DNA of 64,000 nt from an uncultured Mycoplasmatota bacterium (GTDB taxonomy: Bacteria > Bacillota_I > Bacilli_A > Izemoplasmatales > Izemoplasmataceae). Below, one piece after another: positions 1 through 9,487 of the stretch; the first letter of the stretch is position 1; each line of letters begins with the position of its first letter. The stretch is taken from positions 868,001 to 932,000 of the forward strand of contig CAJXVW010000001.1 in assembly GCA_913062645.1 (NCBI GenBank), in the 5' to 3' direction. The notes beneath the pieces are model-generated. The model saw only the letters and a list, made by a program, of their open reading frames with translations. It was not told the origin of the DNA and did no database searches. The translations under genes and the position numbers were made by a program.

Positions 1-269
1 AGTTGTTCGAGCACCGTTTCCCGATCGACGAGGTCGATCGACTGGTTGAGTTCGTCGATTTCGATGTCGAGTTCCTGGAGGCGGCGTCTGGTGTCGTTGA
101 TCCGCTGGTTGTTTTTCTTCTTGACTTCCATGTTGGCGGCGAGCACCTGGTCGACGAGGTCCTTGAGCAGATCGGATTCCCGGGCGATGTCCTTTTCGAT
201 GATCGTCGAGATGTCCTTGTTGGCTTTGCTGATGACTTTCGGCAGAGCTGACTTGGTCGATTTGGCCAT
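1..269 (-). CDS. Coiled-coil protein, N-terminal part (runs off window)
   Basis: Only the first 89 or so codons are visible; the gene continues beyond position 1. The protein begins MAKSTKSALPKVI and is then almost wholly charged and polar, with regular Leu/Ile spacing (RRRLQELDIEIDELNQ), which suggests a long helix forming a coiled coil. There is no signal peptide or membrane segment in the visible part. The start ATG at 269 has an AAAGGAGG ribosome site just upstream and lies 3 bases after the stop of the giant coiled-coil gene, so the two are probably one transcript. I do not recognise the family; a structural or partner role beside its neighbour is an inference. Confidence 0.75.
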   Translation of the reverse strand, partial: MAKSTKSALPKVISKANKDISTIIEKDIARESDLLKDLVDQVLAANMEVKKKNNQRINDTRRRLQELDIEIDELNQSIDLVDRETVLEQ

Positions 270-272
270 GAC

Positions 273-3200
273 TTACGCCTCCTTTCCAAACAGCGTCTGG
301 TTGATGTCCTGAAGCTGTTTCAAGGTGGATTGGTGCTTGGTTTTGCTAAGTTCAAAGAGCGCCTTGGAGAAGGCGACGTTGTTGGCGGTGATCTGGTCGT
401 TGGCCTGGCTGTTGTTGGTCAGGTATTCCTGTTCGATCACGCGGTATTTGTCAATGTAGGCGCGGAGGTTGTCGCGCAGTTTGTCATAGCCTTCCTGGAA
501 GGCGGAGTAGAGGGCCGTTTCGGCGGATTCGACGAGTTTCGCGTTGTTCTTGAGCAGATCTTGTTTCTGTTCGGTCTTCTCGGCAATCTGCGATTCGATC
601 TGTTTCTGGGCGTCGCCGATCGATTCCTCGAGGCGGGGACGAACGGTGAAGATGTTCTTTTCGAAGTCCTTGGTGCGAGCCTTGAGCTCCTGGGCATAAT
701 CGTCCTTGCGACGATCGCGGTCGCGTTTGGCCTGTTCGAGATCGCGCTGGTATTGCTTGAGATTGTTGAGATGGACGTTTTCGGCTTTGATGTTGGCGTC
801 GTTGAATCGTGATGTGGCGCTCTCGACGGCGATGTTGTGGATGCGGTCTTCGTAGTCGAAGATCTTTTTCGCTTCGGCGTCCTTGGCGTCAAGACGGGCA
901 TTTTGTTGGTCGAACTCACGGGCGAGGGTGGTGATCTGCTCGTCGATCTGTTCGTGACGTTTGACGATTTCCTTGTCCTCGGTCTCCTCTATGGCTTGTT
1001 TCTGCAGTGATTTCTCGTTGATGATGCGGTCTTTTTCGGCGTTGATGGCCCGGATCTGTTCGAGCGCTTCGTTTTTGAGATGGTTGATTTGCGCGCGCAA
1101 CTCGGCGATGCTGGCGTCAAGAGACGCGACGAAGGCGTCGCGATCCTGTTTGGTTTTCGCAAGAAAGGCCTCGAGTTCCTGGTCGAGGGGTTCGAACTTG
1201 CGGCGTTGTTCGTTGTCGACGAGCTGTTTCGCCTTGTCGGCGTTGACGCGGGCGTGTTCGATCAGTTCGCGATCGGTCGTCGTCAACGGTTCGTAGAGGG
1301 CCTTGATTTCGGTGCGCAGCTCGGCTTGGAGGTCGTTGATCTGATCGAACACCTTGTGGTACGATGTTTCGGCCAGTTGCACGAGCGCGTCGATCGAGTC
1401 GGGATTGGCGCGCTTCAAGTTGGCCAGTTCGGTGTCGATCAAGGCCTTGTTGATGGCGGTGTGATCGTTTTGGGTGGTTTGGATGCTCGCGGTTTGTTTG
1501 GCGTGATCGGCTTCCACCTTGGCGAGCTGCTTGTTGAGCTTTTTGATCTGGGATTGATCCGAGGTGGATGCAATCTGGTTGAGAATGTTCTGTTTTTCGA
1601 TGTCCTGCATGAACGTGACGGCGTCACGGAGAACGTCGTAGGCGCGCTGCAGGTATTTGGCGGTCTTGTCGTAGATGGTGTCGTTGTTGAGGATGATGTC
1701 GCGGACTTGCTCGAGTGTGAGTTTGTCGTCGCGGTAGGTGTTCATGCTGTCGGCGATGAAGTCGACGTAGATCGTGTTGTTGATGTCGAGTTTGCTGAGC
1801 CGTTCGTCGACGATCGCCTCGGTTTTTAGAATGTTGCGGTTGGGTTCGCGGATTTCGCGGGTGAGCGCTTCGTCGATGCGCTGGCGTTTCTTGTCAAGCT
1901 CGCTGACGGTGGTGCGTTTGCGATCTTCGATGTCCCGCCGTTTGGCGTCGATCGCGGCTTTCATGTTGCTGTCGTAAGCGGCTTTCTCGTGGTTGGCCCG
2001 GGTTGTTTCTTCCTCGAGTTTGACGAGATCCTCCTCGAGCGCCTTGTTGATCACTTCCATCTTGTAGTTGGCTTCGATCTCGACGTTCTTGATCGCGTAT
2101 TCGATTTCCTTGGACCACAAGGCATTGTGCTTGCGGACGTCGATTTCGGCCAGTTGTTTCTGTTCGAGCAGGATGCCCTGCTCGGTGTCGTATTTGCTTT
2201 TCAGAAGACGCCGTTCGAGCTTCGTGTTGTTGAGTCGGAGCTTGTAGGTCTCCTGGGCTTTGGAGTGTTTGAGTTTGGCTTTTTCAAGAGCTTTGTCGAA
2301 GACTTCCTTGTTTTTAATGTCGGCGACGTCCTTGTGGTATTCGCTCATCAGTTCGCGGGTCTTGAGTTCCTCTTCCTTGATGGCGAAGGCCAGATCGTTG
2401 TCGATCAGTTTCTGTTCGTATTCCTGTTTGGCGAATTTGATGTTGTAGCGTTCTTCGACCTCGTTGATCTCGATCGATTCGCGCAGGCGGTTGACTTCGA
2501 TCTCGCGGAGCGGTTCGGCGGTGTCGAGGAACTTGTTGATTTCGTCGATCGCATGGTTGTTGTCGGCGATCTTCTCGAGATAGGCCTGGGCCAGTTGCAC
2601 GATCGCTCGTTTGAGGTCGCTGAAGATGCGGGTGTACTGGCGGATGAACTCGGCCTTGAGTTGTTCGTGTTTGAAGAGGTAGGCGTTGTTGGCGAGTTCG
2701 AACCGGTTCAGCTCGCGTTTGAGCACCACGTTGAGATCGCGGAAGTAGTCGCCGGTTTCCTTGAGGTTGTTCTGATCGTCGAGCAAGAAGACACGGAGTT
2801 TTTCGAGATTGGTGAGTTCGTAGTCGAGCTGTTCTTGCAAAAAGGTGTGTTCGTGTTCCAACACGCGTTTTTGCTCGACGAGCAGTTTCTGTTCGTATTC
2901 GAGCGTGGTTGCCGCCCGCATTTCAAAGAGTCCAAGTTTCATTTCGATGTTCTTGCGAGCCTTCTTGTTGCTCTGGTCGTCGAGTTCGGCGAGTTGATCC
3001 TGAAGTTTCGCCAGGTTGATCTGGGTGTCGGTTTCAATCAGTTTGACGCGTTCTTCGTAGGCCACCTGAAGCTCTTCGAGGCGATGTTCGATGCGTTCGA
3101 TCTTCGGCGCGTAATGAAGTTCGAACTGTTGTTTGAGTTTGTCAACGTAGGCGTTGGCGTCGTTGATCTGGACATTGGCCTGCTTGCGGATCGTGGTGGC

Positions 3201-3866
3201 CATGTTGGCCTGCACGCGCTGCGTATCCTCGAAACGATCCTGAATGATCTTGTCGGATTCCTCTTTTTCCTGGAGGAAGGCGGCGACGCGGTTGTCAAGC
3301 TTCTCGATGGTCTCGTCGTAAAATGCCTGGATTGTCGCGATCTGGTCGTTGAGTTGCTTCTGGTAGTCGTTGATTTGTTCAAAGTGACGAACTTTGTTCT
3401 GTTCGTAGTTGTTGTTGTAGATGTCGAGTTTCTCGACGTAGGATTCGATGTTTTCCTTGTATTTGAGTTGAATCGCAGCGATTTGTTCTTGTTGTTCGAC
3501 TTTGAGTTCGGCGATGATCTGATCGATCTCCGCCTTGGCGGCGTTCGCTTCCTCGGTTCTGGCTGCGATGAAGTCGTCCAACTCGCGTTGGTAGCGGTCT
3601 TCCTTGGTTTTTAGCTTGTTCAGTTTGTTTTCGACCGCACGTTCGATGCGCTGATGTTTGAGAACGGACTTTTCACCGAGTTGATTGATTGTGTCGTTGG
3701 CTTTCTTTTCCTTTTTCAAAAAGTCCTTGTGGGCTTTCAAGGACTTGGATTCATGGGTATCATTCAATTTGTCGATGCGCTTTTCAATTGGTTCGATCTG
3801 TTTGTTGTAATCGAGCTCAATGTCGTATGAAGCGATGTCGTAAGTTTTGAGTTCGGACTCTTTCAC
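273..3866 (-). CDS. Giant cytoplasmic coiled-coil protein, function unknown
   Basis: About 1,197 residues of nearly continuous predicted helix, very rich in Glu, Lys, Gln, Asp and Asn. I see no cysteine, a single tryptophan (in NALWSKE) and only a handful of prolines (for example EPIEK, APKIE, EPLRE, EPNRN), which may mark breaks between coiled-coil rods. There is no signal peptide, membrane segment, Walker A motif or recognisable catalytic domain, so an SMC-type ATPase is unlikely. The start is either GTG at 3866 or TTG at 3869; a GGGAGGTG site lies upstream and GTG is preferred. The next gene is a second coiled-coil protein 3 bases downstream. A cytoskeletal or scaffold role is plausible in a wall-poor cell but is only an inference. 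Confidence 0.85.
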   Translation of the reverse strand: MKESELKTYDIASYDIELDYNKQIEPIEKRIDKLNDTHESKSLKAHKDFLKKEKKANDTINQLGEKSVLKHQRIERAVENKLNKLKTKEDRYQRELDDFIAARTEEANAAKAEIDQIIAELKVEQQEQIAAIQLKYKENIESYVEKLDIYNNNYEQNKVRHFEQINDYQKQLNDQIATIQAFYDETIEKLDNRVAAFLQEKEESDKIIQDRFEDTQRVQANMATTIRKQANVQINDANAYVDKLKQQFELHYAPKIERIEHRLEELQVAYEERVKLIETDTQINLAKLQDQLAELDDQSNKKARKNIEMKLGLFEMRAATTLEYEQKLLVEQKRVLEHEHTFLQEQLDYELTNLEKLRVFLLDDQNNLKETGDYFRDLNVVLKRELNRFELANNAYLFKHEQLKAEFIRQYTRIFSDLKRAIVQLAQAYLEKIADNNHAIDEINKFLDTAEPLREIEVNRLRESIEINEVEERYNIKFAKQEYEQKLIDNDLAFAIKEEELKTRELMSEYHKDVADIKNKEVFDKALEKAKLKHSKAQETYKLRLNNTKLERRLLKSKYDTEQGILLEQKQLAEIDVRKHNALWSKEIEYAIKNVEIEANYKMEVINKALEEDLVKLEEETTRANHEKAAYDSNMKAAIDAKRRDIEDRKRTTVSELDKKRQRIDEALTREIREPNRNILKTEAIVDERLSKLDINNTIYVDFIADSMNTYRDDKLTLEQVRDIILNNDTIYDKTAKYLQRAYDVLRDAVTFMQDIEKQNILNQIASTSDQSQIKKLNKQLAKVEADHAKQTASIQTTQNDHTAINKALIDTELANLKRANPDSIDALVQLAETSYHKVFDQINDLQAELRTEIKALYEPLTTTDRELIEHARVNADKAKQLVDNEQRRKFEPLDQELEAFLAKTKQDRDAFVASLDASIAELRAQINHLKNEALEQIRAINAEKDRIINEKSLQKQAIEETEDKEIVKRHEQIDEQITTLAREFDQQNARLDAKDAEAKKIFDYEDRIHNIAVESATSRFNDANIKAENVHLNNLKQYQRDLEQAKRDRDRRKDDYAQELKARTKDFEKNIFTVRPRLEESIGDAQKQIESQIAEKTEQKQDLLKNNAKLVESAETALYSAFQEGYDKLRDNLRAYIDKYRVIEQEYLTNNSQANDQITANNVAFSKALFELSKTKHQSTLKQLQDINQTLFGKEA

Positions 3867-3917
3867 CAAAACGCACCTCCCGGAATATCTATTAGGTAAG
3901 CCATTCCCCTTTAATTT

Positions 3918-3946
3918 ATTGTATCATACTCTATTTTATTATACAA
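3918..3946 (-). promoter_or_regulatory. Promoter of the coiled-coil operon
   Basis: Read on the minus strand, a TTGTAT -35 (3941-3946) and a TACAAT -10 (3918-3923) are separated by 17 bases, in an AT-rich stretch that diverges from the ruvB promoter. Confidence 0.6.
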
Positions 3947-3983
3947 TAATAAGTGTGTTAAGTTTACCGATAACAAAAATGTT

Positions 3984-4012
3984 TTGTAAAATGAGAGTAA
4001 TATGGGTATAAT
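3984..4012 (+). promoter_or_regulatory. Promoter of ruvB-queA
   Basis: TTGTAA (3984-3989) and a perfect TATAAT (4007-4012) are 17 bases apart. A GAGGTG ribosome site follows at 4019-4024, just before the ruvB ATG at 4030. Confidence 0.7.
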
Positions 4013-4029
4013 TTTTATGAGGTGTTACT

Positions 4030-5034
4030 ATGACTGAAAGTGTGTATACAAGCGACATTCTGCCCGAAGACATCGAGAACCTGTCGCTCCGTCCGAAGTT
4101 GTTGCAGGAATTCATCGGCCAGTCCGAAGTCAAAGAGATGATGGACATTTTCATTCGTGCCGCGAAGAATCGCAACGAAGCATTGGATCATGTCCTTTTG
4201 TATGGTCCTCCAGGACTAGGAAAAACGACATTAGCCAATATCATAGCGAATGAAATCGGAGTTAACATAAAGATCACAAGCGGTCCGTCAATCGAGCGAA
4301 GTGGCGACCTTGCGGTGATTTTGACGAGTCTTGAGCCCGGTGACATCCTGTTCATCGATGAGATTCATCGGTTGCCGCGGATTGTCGAAGAGATTCTGTA
4401 TCCCGCCATGGAGGATTATGTCATCGACATCATTGTCGGGCGCGATACCACCAGCAAATCGATTCGTGTCGATTTGCCGCCCTTCACGCTGGTCGGCGCA
4501 ACCACGCGGTTCGGTGATTTGAGCGCTCCCTTGCGCGATCGTTTCGGTGTCGTGCACAAGTTGAACTACTACAACGAGGCGGAACTCAAGGAGATTTGCC
4601 GCCGCACTGCGGGCATTTTCGAAACCGACATCCACGAAGACGCGACCTTTGAAATTGCTCGCCGCAGTCGTGGCACGCCGCGCATCGTCAACCGGCTGTT
4701 CCGCCGGGTCCGCGATTTCGCCGATGTCCTCAACGACGGCGTCATCGACATGAAAATGTGCCAGCTGGCCCTGAATAAATTGAACATTGACGTGATCGGT
4801 CTCGATGGCAAGGATCATGCCTATTTGCTCGGCATCATCGAGAACTTCGGTGGCGGTCCGGTCGGACTGGAAAGTCTTGCCGCCTCGATTGGCGAAGAGC
4901 CCACGACCATCGAAGACGTGTACGAACCCTATTTGCTTCAGATCGGCTTCATCAAGCGAACACCACGAGGTCGTGTGGCCACCGAAAAAGCCTATACCCA
5001 TCTCAAGAAAACCCATAACATGAGGTTGTTTTGA
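4030..5034 (+). CDS. ruvB: Holliday junction branch migration helicase RuvB
   Basis: This AAA+ motor drives Holliday junction branch migration with RuvA during recombinational repair. At 334 residues it has the normal length. Walker A GPPGLGKT lies at about residues 59-66 and Walker B DEIHR at 110-114; the sensor region [16 protein letters not shown] and the C-terminal winged-helix region (RTPRGRVAT) are intact. RuvB is usually encoded next to RuvA, but here ruvA is about 53 kb away on the other strand. The stop overlaps the queA start (TGATG), giving the common ruvB-queA pairing without tgt directly behind. Confidence 0.98.
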   Translation: MTESVYTSDILPEDIENLSLRPKLLQEFIGQSEVKEMMDIFIRAAKNRNEALDHVLLYGPPGLGKTTLANIIANEIGVNIKITSGPSIERSGDLAVILTSLEPGDILFIDEIHRLPRIVEEILYPAMEDYVIDIIVGRDTTSKSIRVDLPPFTLVGATTRFGDLSAPLRDRFGVVHKLNYYNEAELKEICRRTAGIFETDIHEDATFEIARRSRGTPRIVNRLFRRVRDFADVLNDGVIDMKMCQLALNKLNIDVIGLDGKDHAYLLGIIENFGGGPVGLESLAASIGEEPTTIEDVYEPYLLQIGFIKRTPRGRVATEKAYTHLKKTHNMRLF

Positions 5035-6065
5035 TGCGTGTCGATGATTTCGATTACCATCTTCCCGAGGAACTGATCGCCCAGACTCCGCTTGCCGACC
5101 GCGCCGCGTCGCGGTTGCTGGTTCTGAACAAAGACAGTGGCGAGGTCGTTCATGACAAATTCCGCAACCTCATTGATTACCTTCATAAAGGCGACGTGCT
5201 GGTCGTCAACGACACGTCGGTCATCCCGGCTCGCCTGATCGGGACCAAGGAAGGCACTGGAGCGACGATCGAGATCTTGTTGCTCAAGCAACTGCACGAT
5301 GACCGCTGGGAATGCCTTGTCAAAAAAGCCCGTCGAATCAAAAAAGGAACCATTCTATCGTTCGGCGACGGACGCTTGAAAGCCCGTTGTGTGGCCGTGA
5401 AGGAAGAAGGGCTACGGGATTTCGAACTGATCTATGACGGCATCCTCTATGAAGTCCTCGATGAACTTGGCGAGATGCCGCTGCCACCTTACATTCACGA
5501 AACCCTGCTGGACAACGATCGGTATCAGACGGTCTACAACAAAGAAAAAGGCAGTGCCGCCGCGCCAACGGCCGGACTGCACTTCACCGATGATCTGATT
5601 GCCGCAATCAAACGAAAAGGCGTTCATTTCGTTGCCATCACGCTCCATGTCGGGCTCGGCACATTTCGCCCGGTTTCGGTCGACAGTGTCGAAGACCATG
5701 TAATGCACAGCGAGTTCTATCGCATGAGTGCCGAAACGGCTGCGATTCTCAATGCCGCCAAACAGGACGGCCGCAAGATCATCGCCGTTGGCACGACGTC
5801 ATTGCGCACGTTGGAGACGGTTTTAAGAGATTATGATAACTTCGTTGAAACATCCGGCTGGAGTGATATATTCATATATCCAGGTTATCAATTTAAAGCA
5901 ATTGATGAGCTGATTACCAACTTCCACCTACCGAAATCGACGTTGATGATGCTCGTCAGCGCCCTGGCCGGTCGCGACCACATCATGCGCGCCTATCAGG
6001 CGGCGATTCAAGAAGGGTATCGATTCTTCAGCTTCGGCGACAGCATGTACATCCGAACCACATAA
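5034..6065 (+). CDS. queA: S-adenosylmethionine:tRNA ribosyltransferase-isomerase QueA
   Basis: QueA transfers and rearranges the ribosyl group of S-adenosylmethionine onto preQ1-modified tRNA to make epoxyqueuosine. The protein is 343 residues and begins [17 protein letters not shown], as usual for the family, with the conserved stretches [28 protein letters not shown] and TAGLHFTD. The ATG at 5034 overlaps the ruvB stop and has GAGGT at 5022-5026; the TTG three bases earlier is a less likely start. Together with tgt at 14921 and the precursor transporter at 8782-9480 it makes up the queuosine genes of the window. Confidence 0.97.
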   Translation: MRVDDFDYHLPEELIAQTPLADRAASRLLVLNKDSGEVVHDKFRNLIDYLHKGDVLVVNDTSVIPARLIGTKEGTGATIEILLLKQLHDDRWECLVKKARRIKKGTILSFGDGRLKARCVAVKEEGLRDFELIYDGILYEVLDELGEMPLPPYIHETLLDNDRYQTVYNKEKGSAAAPTAGLHFTDDLIAAIKRKGVHFVAITLHVGLGTFRPVSVDSVEDHVMHSEFYRMSAETAAILNAAKQDGRKIIAVGTTSLRTLETVLRDYDNFVETSGWSDIFIYPGYQFKAIDELITNFHLPKSTLMMLVSALAGRDHIMRAYQAAIQEGYRFFSFGDSMYIRTT

Positions 6066-6098
6066 AAACGACATCCCGCAAAGCGGAATGTCGTTTTG
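6066..6098. terminator. Bidirectional terminator between queA and the DUF975 gene
   Basis: A near-perfect hairpin (AACGACATCCCGC, AAA loop, GCGGAATGTCGTT, one mismatch) is flanked by A and T runs, so it can end transcripts from both converging genes. Confidence 0.8.
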
Positions 6099-6100
6099 TT

Positions 6101-6784
6101 TTACTCATAGAATGCGTCAGTGCGCGGTCCTTCATTGAAGACATCCTGCGGCGGCGCTTTCGGTGCAACCGGGGTGCCTTTCGCTTCCAGATAGAATTGC
6201 GCCATCGTCTGTGAAACATAGGGTGTGACGTAGAAGGCAGCAAGTCCGCAGGTGATGATGACCACCAGATACCAGCCGATGAAGCTGAGACCAAGGACGA
6301 AGAAGTCCATTTTGCGTCCATCCATCATTCCTTCGCTTTCCCGCAACACGTCCATGCCGCTCAGATGACTGTAGTCCTCGTCAGCGAGGATGTAGGGAGT
6401 CATCGCATAGGCAAAGGATTTGATGATAGCAATCGGGATGGTTATGATAAAAATGAACCACATAAGAATTATCACGCTCATCAGCAGCAGCGTTCCCAGC
6501 GTGCGGCCATAACGACCACCCTGGAACGAGTAGAACAGATCGCCCACTTCGGCAGGTCCGCCTTGTGCGAGTACCAGGAAGAAGCGAATGTATCCGACCT
6601 GCAGCGGCAGCAGCGCCAGACTGGCGGCGTATGAAATCAGCAGCAGTCTGTAGTTTTCGGAAAACTGAACAAACAGGCTCGGTACGCTTTGCACGATGCC
6701 GTTTAGGAGCAAAATTCCGATCGCCGCACCCCACTGTCCTGTGAGGTTGGCCTTGGCAGAGTCTTTCAAATAAGCAAAATTCAT
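6101..6784 (-). CDS. DUF975 family membrane protein
   Basis: An integral membrane protein of 227 residues. The N-terminus MNFAYLKDSAKANLTGQWG matches the LKxxAK..LxGxWG entry motif of DUF975 proteins, and about five hydrophobic segments follow (for example IGILLLNGIVQSV, LLLMSVIILMWFIFII, FVLGLSFIGWYLVVII). The start is set at 6784 because an AAGGAGG site lies directly upstream; a longer reading to 6856 would run through its own promoter. The C-terminal tail is hydrophilic. The family has no established biochemical function. Confidence 0.85.
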   Translation of the reverse strand: MNFAYLKDSAKANLTGQWGAAIGILLLNGIVQSVPSLFVQFSENYRLLLISYAASLALLPLQVGYIRFFLVLAQGGPAEVGDLFYSFQGGRYGRTLGTLLLMSVIILMWFIFIITIPIAIIKSFAYAMTPYILADEDYSHLSGMDVLRESEGMMDGRKMDFFVLGLSFIGWYLVVIITCGLAAFYVTPYVSQTMAQFYLEAKGTPVAPKAPPQDVFNEGPRTDAFYE

Positions 6785-6854
6785 GGGTGTATCCTCCTTA
6801 CGTAGTTGGGAATCTTCGTAGATGTCATGCAAACCAAACACACATCCAAGCAAC

Positions 6855-6863
6855 ATTATATCA
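6855..6863 (-). promoter_or_regulatory. Extended -10 promoter of the DUF975 gene
   Basis: The minus strand reads TGATATAAT, an extended -10 element, with no good -35. It leaves a leader of about 65 bases before the ATG at 6784. Confidence 0.5.
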
Positions 6864-6895
6864 CATTGTAATGGATTCCAAACAACGGATTTCGT

Positions 6896-6920
6896 AAAAA
6901 AAGACCGCCATGCGGTCTTT
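6896..6920 (-). terminator. Terminator of the DUF805 gene
   Basis: The hairpin AAAGACCGC-CAT-GCGGTCTTT is followed on the minus strand by a run of T, just after the stop of the DUF805 gene. Confidence 0.85.
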
Positions 6921-6926
6921 TATGTC

Positions 6927-7247
6927 CTATTTGGACGGTTGAATAGACAGATAGATGACGATGATCCAGCCGATGACCGGCAGGAACCACCACAGCAGAT
7001 TGAGCGGACTCTTCTTGATGTCGTTCATGCGGCGGAACCAAAGCGCCAAAAACGGTACGAGAATGGCCAATCCATAAATGTACGACACAAAGTTGAACAC
7101 GTTGACGATGCGGCCGAGAATCGTGAAGACGAGACCGATCAAGAAGTTGACGAGGATCGCCATCCACAGTTCGCGTACGGTGGAACGTCCGGCAAAGTCG
7201 CTCCAACGCTTCCACATTGAGACATATTCTTTGGTGAATTCTTCCAT
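6927..7247 (-). CDS. DUF805 family small membrane protein
   Basis: A 106-residue protein with the DUF805 pattern: an amphipathic start (YVSMWKRWSDFAGRST), two close hydrophobic segments (LWMAILVNFLIGLVFTIL and FVSYIYGLAILVPFLALW), the conserved basic RRMNDI motif, and a third segment (LLWWFLPVIGWIIVIYLS). The ATG at 7247 has AGGAGG just upstream. It has its own extended -10 promoter and terminator, so it is probably monocistronic. The family's role is unknown. Confidence 0.85.
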   Translation of the reverse strand: MEEFTKEYVSMWKRWSDFAGRSTVRELWMAILVNFLIGLVFTILGRIVNVFNFVSYIYGLAILVPFLALWFRRMNDIKKSPLNLLWWFLPVIGWIIVIYLSIQPSK

Positions 7248-7282
7248 TGTTTCCTCCTAAGATTGAATGTTGTGCTAGTCCT

Positions 7283-7291
7283 ATTGTATCA
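7283..7291 (-). promoter_or_regulatory. Extended -10 promoter of the DUF805 gene
   Basis: The minus strand reads TGATACAAT about 35 bases upstream of the ATG at 7247; I see no convincing -35. Confidence 0.45.
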
Positions 7292-7309
7292 CAGATGAAT
7301 GGATTTTGG

Positions 7310-8701
7310 TCACACTTTTTTAATCGGTCGCAGTCGAGCCGTGAAGTGACGCAGCACCGGTGGTTCGTACTCAAACTCCAATCCAATCAGATCGTTTCGC
7401 TGCTGGTAGGTGGCGATGACTGCATCGGCAACAACATCGAGATGGCGGTAGGTATAGGTTCGTCTTGGAATGGTTAACCGCATCAATTCCAGCGGGGCTT
7501 CCAGATTCTGATGCGAATCGGGATCACGTCCGAGCAGGAAACTGCCGATTTCAACACCTCGCACGCCGCTCTCCAGATATACTTGATTGACAACGGCCTG
7601 CGCCGGGAACTGATCGAACGGAATGTGTGGTACGAACTTCTTGCAGTCGACGAACACGGCATGTCCGCCGGTTGGATACTGAATCGGCACGCCGGCGTCG
7701 CGCAAGCGGTCGCCAAGATACCGCACCTGATCGAGCCGGTGGCGGAGGTAGTCCTCTTCGAGCGCTTCTTGAAGACCAACAGCCAAGACTTCCATGTCGC
7801 GCCCGGCAAGTCCGCCGTAAGTTGGAAATCCTTCCATCGGCACGATGTGCGTGCGACATTCATTGTAAAGGTGCGTGTCATCCCGTATCACGATCAGACC
7901 GCCGATGTTGGACAAGCCATCCTTTTTACTCGACATCAGGAAGATGTCGGCCAGATCGAAGGCTTCACGGGCGATCTCACGAATTGTTTTATGCTGATAT
8001 CCGTCTTCGCGCTGTTTGACGAAATAGGCATTTTCGGCATAACGGGCGCCATCGATCAACACGGGGATGCCGTATTTGCGGGCAATCGCGTGCACGGCCC
8101 GCATGTTGGCCATGCTGACAGGCTGTCCGCCAGCCGAGTTGTTGGTGATCGTCATGATGATACCAGCGATGTTTTCTGCGCCGCGCTCTTTGATTATGTT
8201 AACCAATCGTTCTGCATCGAAATTACCCTTGAACGGGTGATATGTTTCCGTATCCAGGACGGCATCAATGTTGCAGTCGACCGCTCTCGCACCGGCGATT
8301 TCAACATGGGCCCGGGTGGTATCGAAATGCATGTTGCTGATGAAGATCATGTGCTCATGCTTGACGAGGCGCGGCAGCAGAACCTGTTCCGCCCCGCGAC
8401 CCTGATGGGCTGGGATGACATAGGCGTAGCCGGTAATGTCCTTGACGACCTTCTCCAGCTTATAAAAGCTGCGGCTGCCAGCGTACGCTTCATCGCCCTG
8501 CATCAAAGCCGCCCATTGGAAATGACTCATCGCGCCCGTACCGCTGTCGGTCAGAAGATCGATGTAGACGTCTTCACTGCGCAATGAAAACGGGTTGTAC
8601 CCCGCTTGTTTCAGTAATGTTTCACGCTCGTCCCGCGTGGTCATCCGGATCGGTTCGACCATTTTGATGCGATAGGGTGGCGCGACGTAGTTGTTGTCCA
8701 T
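7310..8701 (-). CDS. tnaA: Tryptophanase (tryptophan indole-lyase)
   Basis: This PLP-dependent beta-eliminating lyase converts tryptophan to indole, pyruvate and ammonia. It has 463 residues. [25 protein letters not shown]-like [22 protein letters not shown] and the PLP lysine in MSSKKD (about K260) are all present. Tyrosine phenol-lyase is the close alternative. The C-terminal VLRHFTARL keeps the histidine equivalent to E. coli TnaA H463, where tyrosine phenol-lyases have phenylalanine, and [11 protein letters not shown] is also tryptophanase-like. The ATG at 8701 has GAGGTG upstream. I see no TnaC-like leader peptide and no adjacent permease. Confidence 0.93.
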   Translation of the reverse strand: MDNNYVAPPYRIKMVEPIRMTTRDERETLLKQAGYNPFSLRSEDVYIDLLTDSGTGAMSHFQWAALMQGDEAYAGSRSFYKLEKVVKDITGYAYVIPAHQGRGAEQVLLPRLVKHEHMIFISNMHFDTTRAHVEIAGARAVDCNIDAVLDTETYHPFKGNFDAERLVNIIKERGAENIAGIIMTITNNSAGGQPVSMANMRAVHAIARKYGIPVLIDGARYAENAYFVKQREDGYQHKTIREIAREAFDLADIFLMSSKKDGLSNIGGLIVIRDDTHLYNECRTHIVPMEGFPTYGGLAGRDMEVLAVGLQEALEEDYLRHRLDQVRYLGDRLRDAGVPIQYPTGGHAVFVDCKKFVPHIPFDQFPAQAVVNQVYLESGVRGVEIGSFLLGRDPDSHQNLEAPLELMRLTIPRRTYTYRHLDVVADAVIATYQQRNDLIGLEFEYEPPVLRHFTARLRPIKKV

Positions 8702-8730
8702 GATATCACCTCGTTGTTTTTCCAAGGTTA

Positions 8731-8759
8731 ATTATAGCGAATAATGATAGCGTTTACAA
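8731..8759 (-). promoter_or_regulatory. Promoter of tnaA
   Basis: On the minus strand TTGTAA (8754-8759) and TATAAT (8731-8736) are separated by exactly 17 bases. The leader is short, about 23 bases, leaving no room for a tna-type attenuator. Confidence 0.7.
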
Positions 8760-8768
8760 GGGTTAATC

Positions 8769-8793
8769 AAAAAGAAACGGCCTAGGCCGTTTC
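8769..8793 (-). terminator. Terminator of the queuosine-precursor transporter
   Basis: On the minus strand GAAACGGC-CTAG-GCCGTTTC is followed by TTTTT. It overlaps the last codons of the transporter gene. Confidence 0.8.
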
Positions 8794-9480
8794 GTCGAGC
8801 GGCCGAAGCCGCTTGATAAGGTACACGAATGGGGTGTCGAGCATCGCCACGATGACCTTGATCACATATGTGGTGAGGAAGATGTCGAGGACGACGTCGT
8901 TCGGCCAGACGCCGAGGAAGGCGATCGGTACGAAGATGACGGTGTCGATCAGCTGCGAGACAATCGTGCTGCCGATGTTGCGGACATAGAGGTGCCGATG
9001 GTCGGGCAGTCTGGTCTTGATTTTGTGAAACAGGAACACGTCGAACGTCTGTGAAACGATGTAGGCAATCAGGCTGCCGGCCGCAATCCTCGGCACGAGA
9101 CTGAAGATCGTCACGAGACTGTCGTGAGCGAAGTCATCGGCATTGGGTGTGAACCACAGGCTCATCGTCATCACGATGACCGTTGCGACCAGGCTGTAGA
9201 AGCCGATGAAGACGGCCTTGCGCGCTTGTGTCTTGCCATATTTCTCACCGAGAGCGTCGGTCACGAGAAACAGCGTGCCATACATGATGTTGCCAAGCGT
9301 CGCGGCAACGACGAAGTCACCGAACTGAAAATCGATGCTCTTGGTGACCTGGATGTTGGCCAATACGGTGCCAAGGGCGATCCATCCGAACAGACCGGTC
9401 TTGCCAAACAATTTGTAAACGCCGACGATCAAGCCAAAGTTGACGAGGGCGAACAAAATCCATAACAGTTCATTGCTCAT
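8782..9480 (-). CDS. yhhQ: Queuosine precursor transporter (YhhQ/VUT family)
   Basis: A 232-residue membrane protein with about six hydrophobic segments. Members of this family (formerly DUF165) import queuosine precursors such as preQ0 or preQ1. Conserved features seen are NIQVTKSIDFQFG, the LVTDALGEKYGKTQARKAV loop and SQTFDVFLF. The ATG at 9480 sits behind a strong AGGAGG. The leader carries a probable preQ1 riboswitch, which supports the assigned substrate. The importer complements queA and tgt in this window; no preQ0 synthesis gene is visible here. Confidence 0.93.
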   Translation of the reverse strand: MSNELLWILFALVNFGLIVGVYKLFGKTGLFGWIALGTVLANIQVTKSIDFQFGDFVVAATLGNIMYGTLFLVTDALGEKYGKTQARKAVFIGFYSLVATVIVMTMSLWFTPNADDFAHDSLVTIFSLVPRIAAGSLIAYIVSQTFDVFLFHKIKTRLPDHRHLYVRNIGSTIVSQLIDTVIFVPIAFLGVWPNDVVLDIFLTTYVIKVIVAMLDTPFVYLIKRLRPLDETA

Positions 9481-9487
9481 GGGTATC

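Noticed and set aside
5032-5034. Mycoplasma-type code with TGA as tryptophan.
   Set aside because: TGA ends many intact genes here (ruvB, both halves of the activase, sepF, thyA, nadB, rarA) at family-typical lengths.
7310-8701. Tyrosine phenol-lyase instead of tryptophanase.
   Set aside because: The C-terminal VLRHFTARL carries the tryptophanase histidine, where tyrosine phenol-lyase has phenylalanine, and [11 protein letters not shown] also fits tryptophanase.
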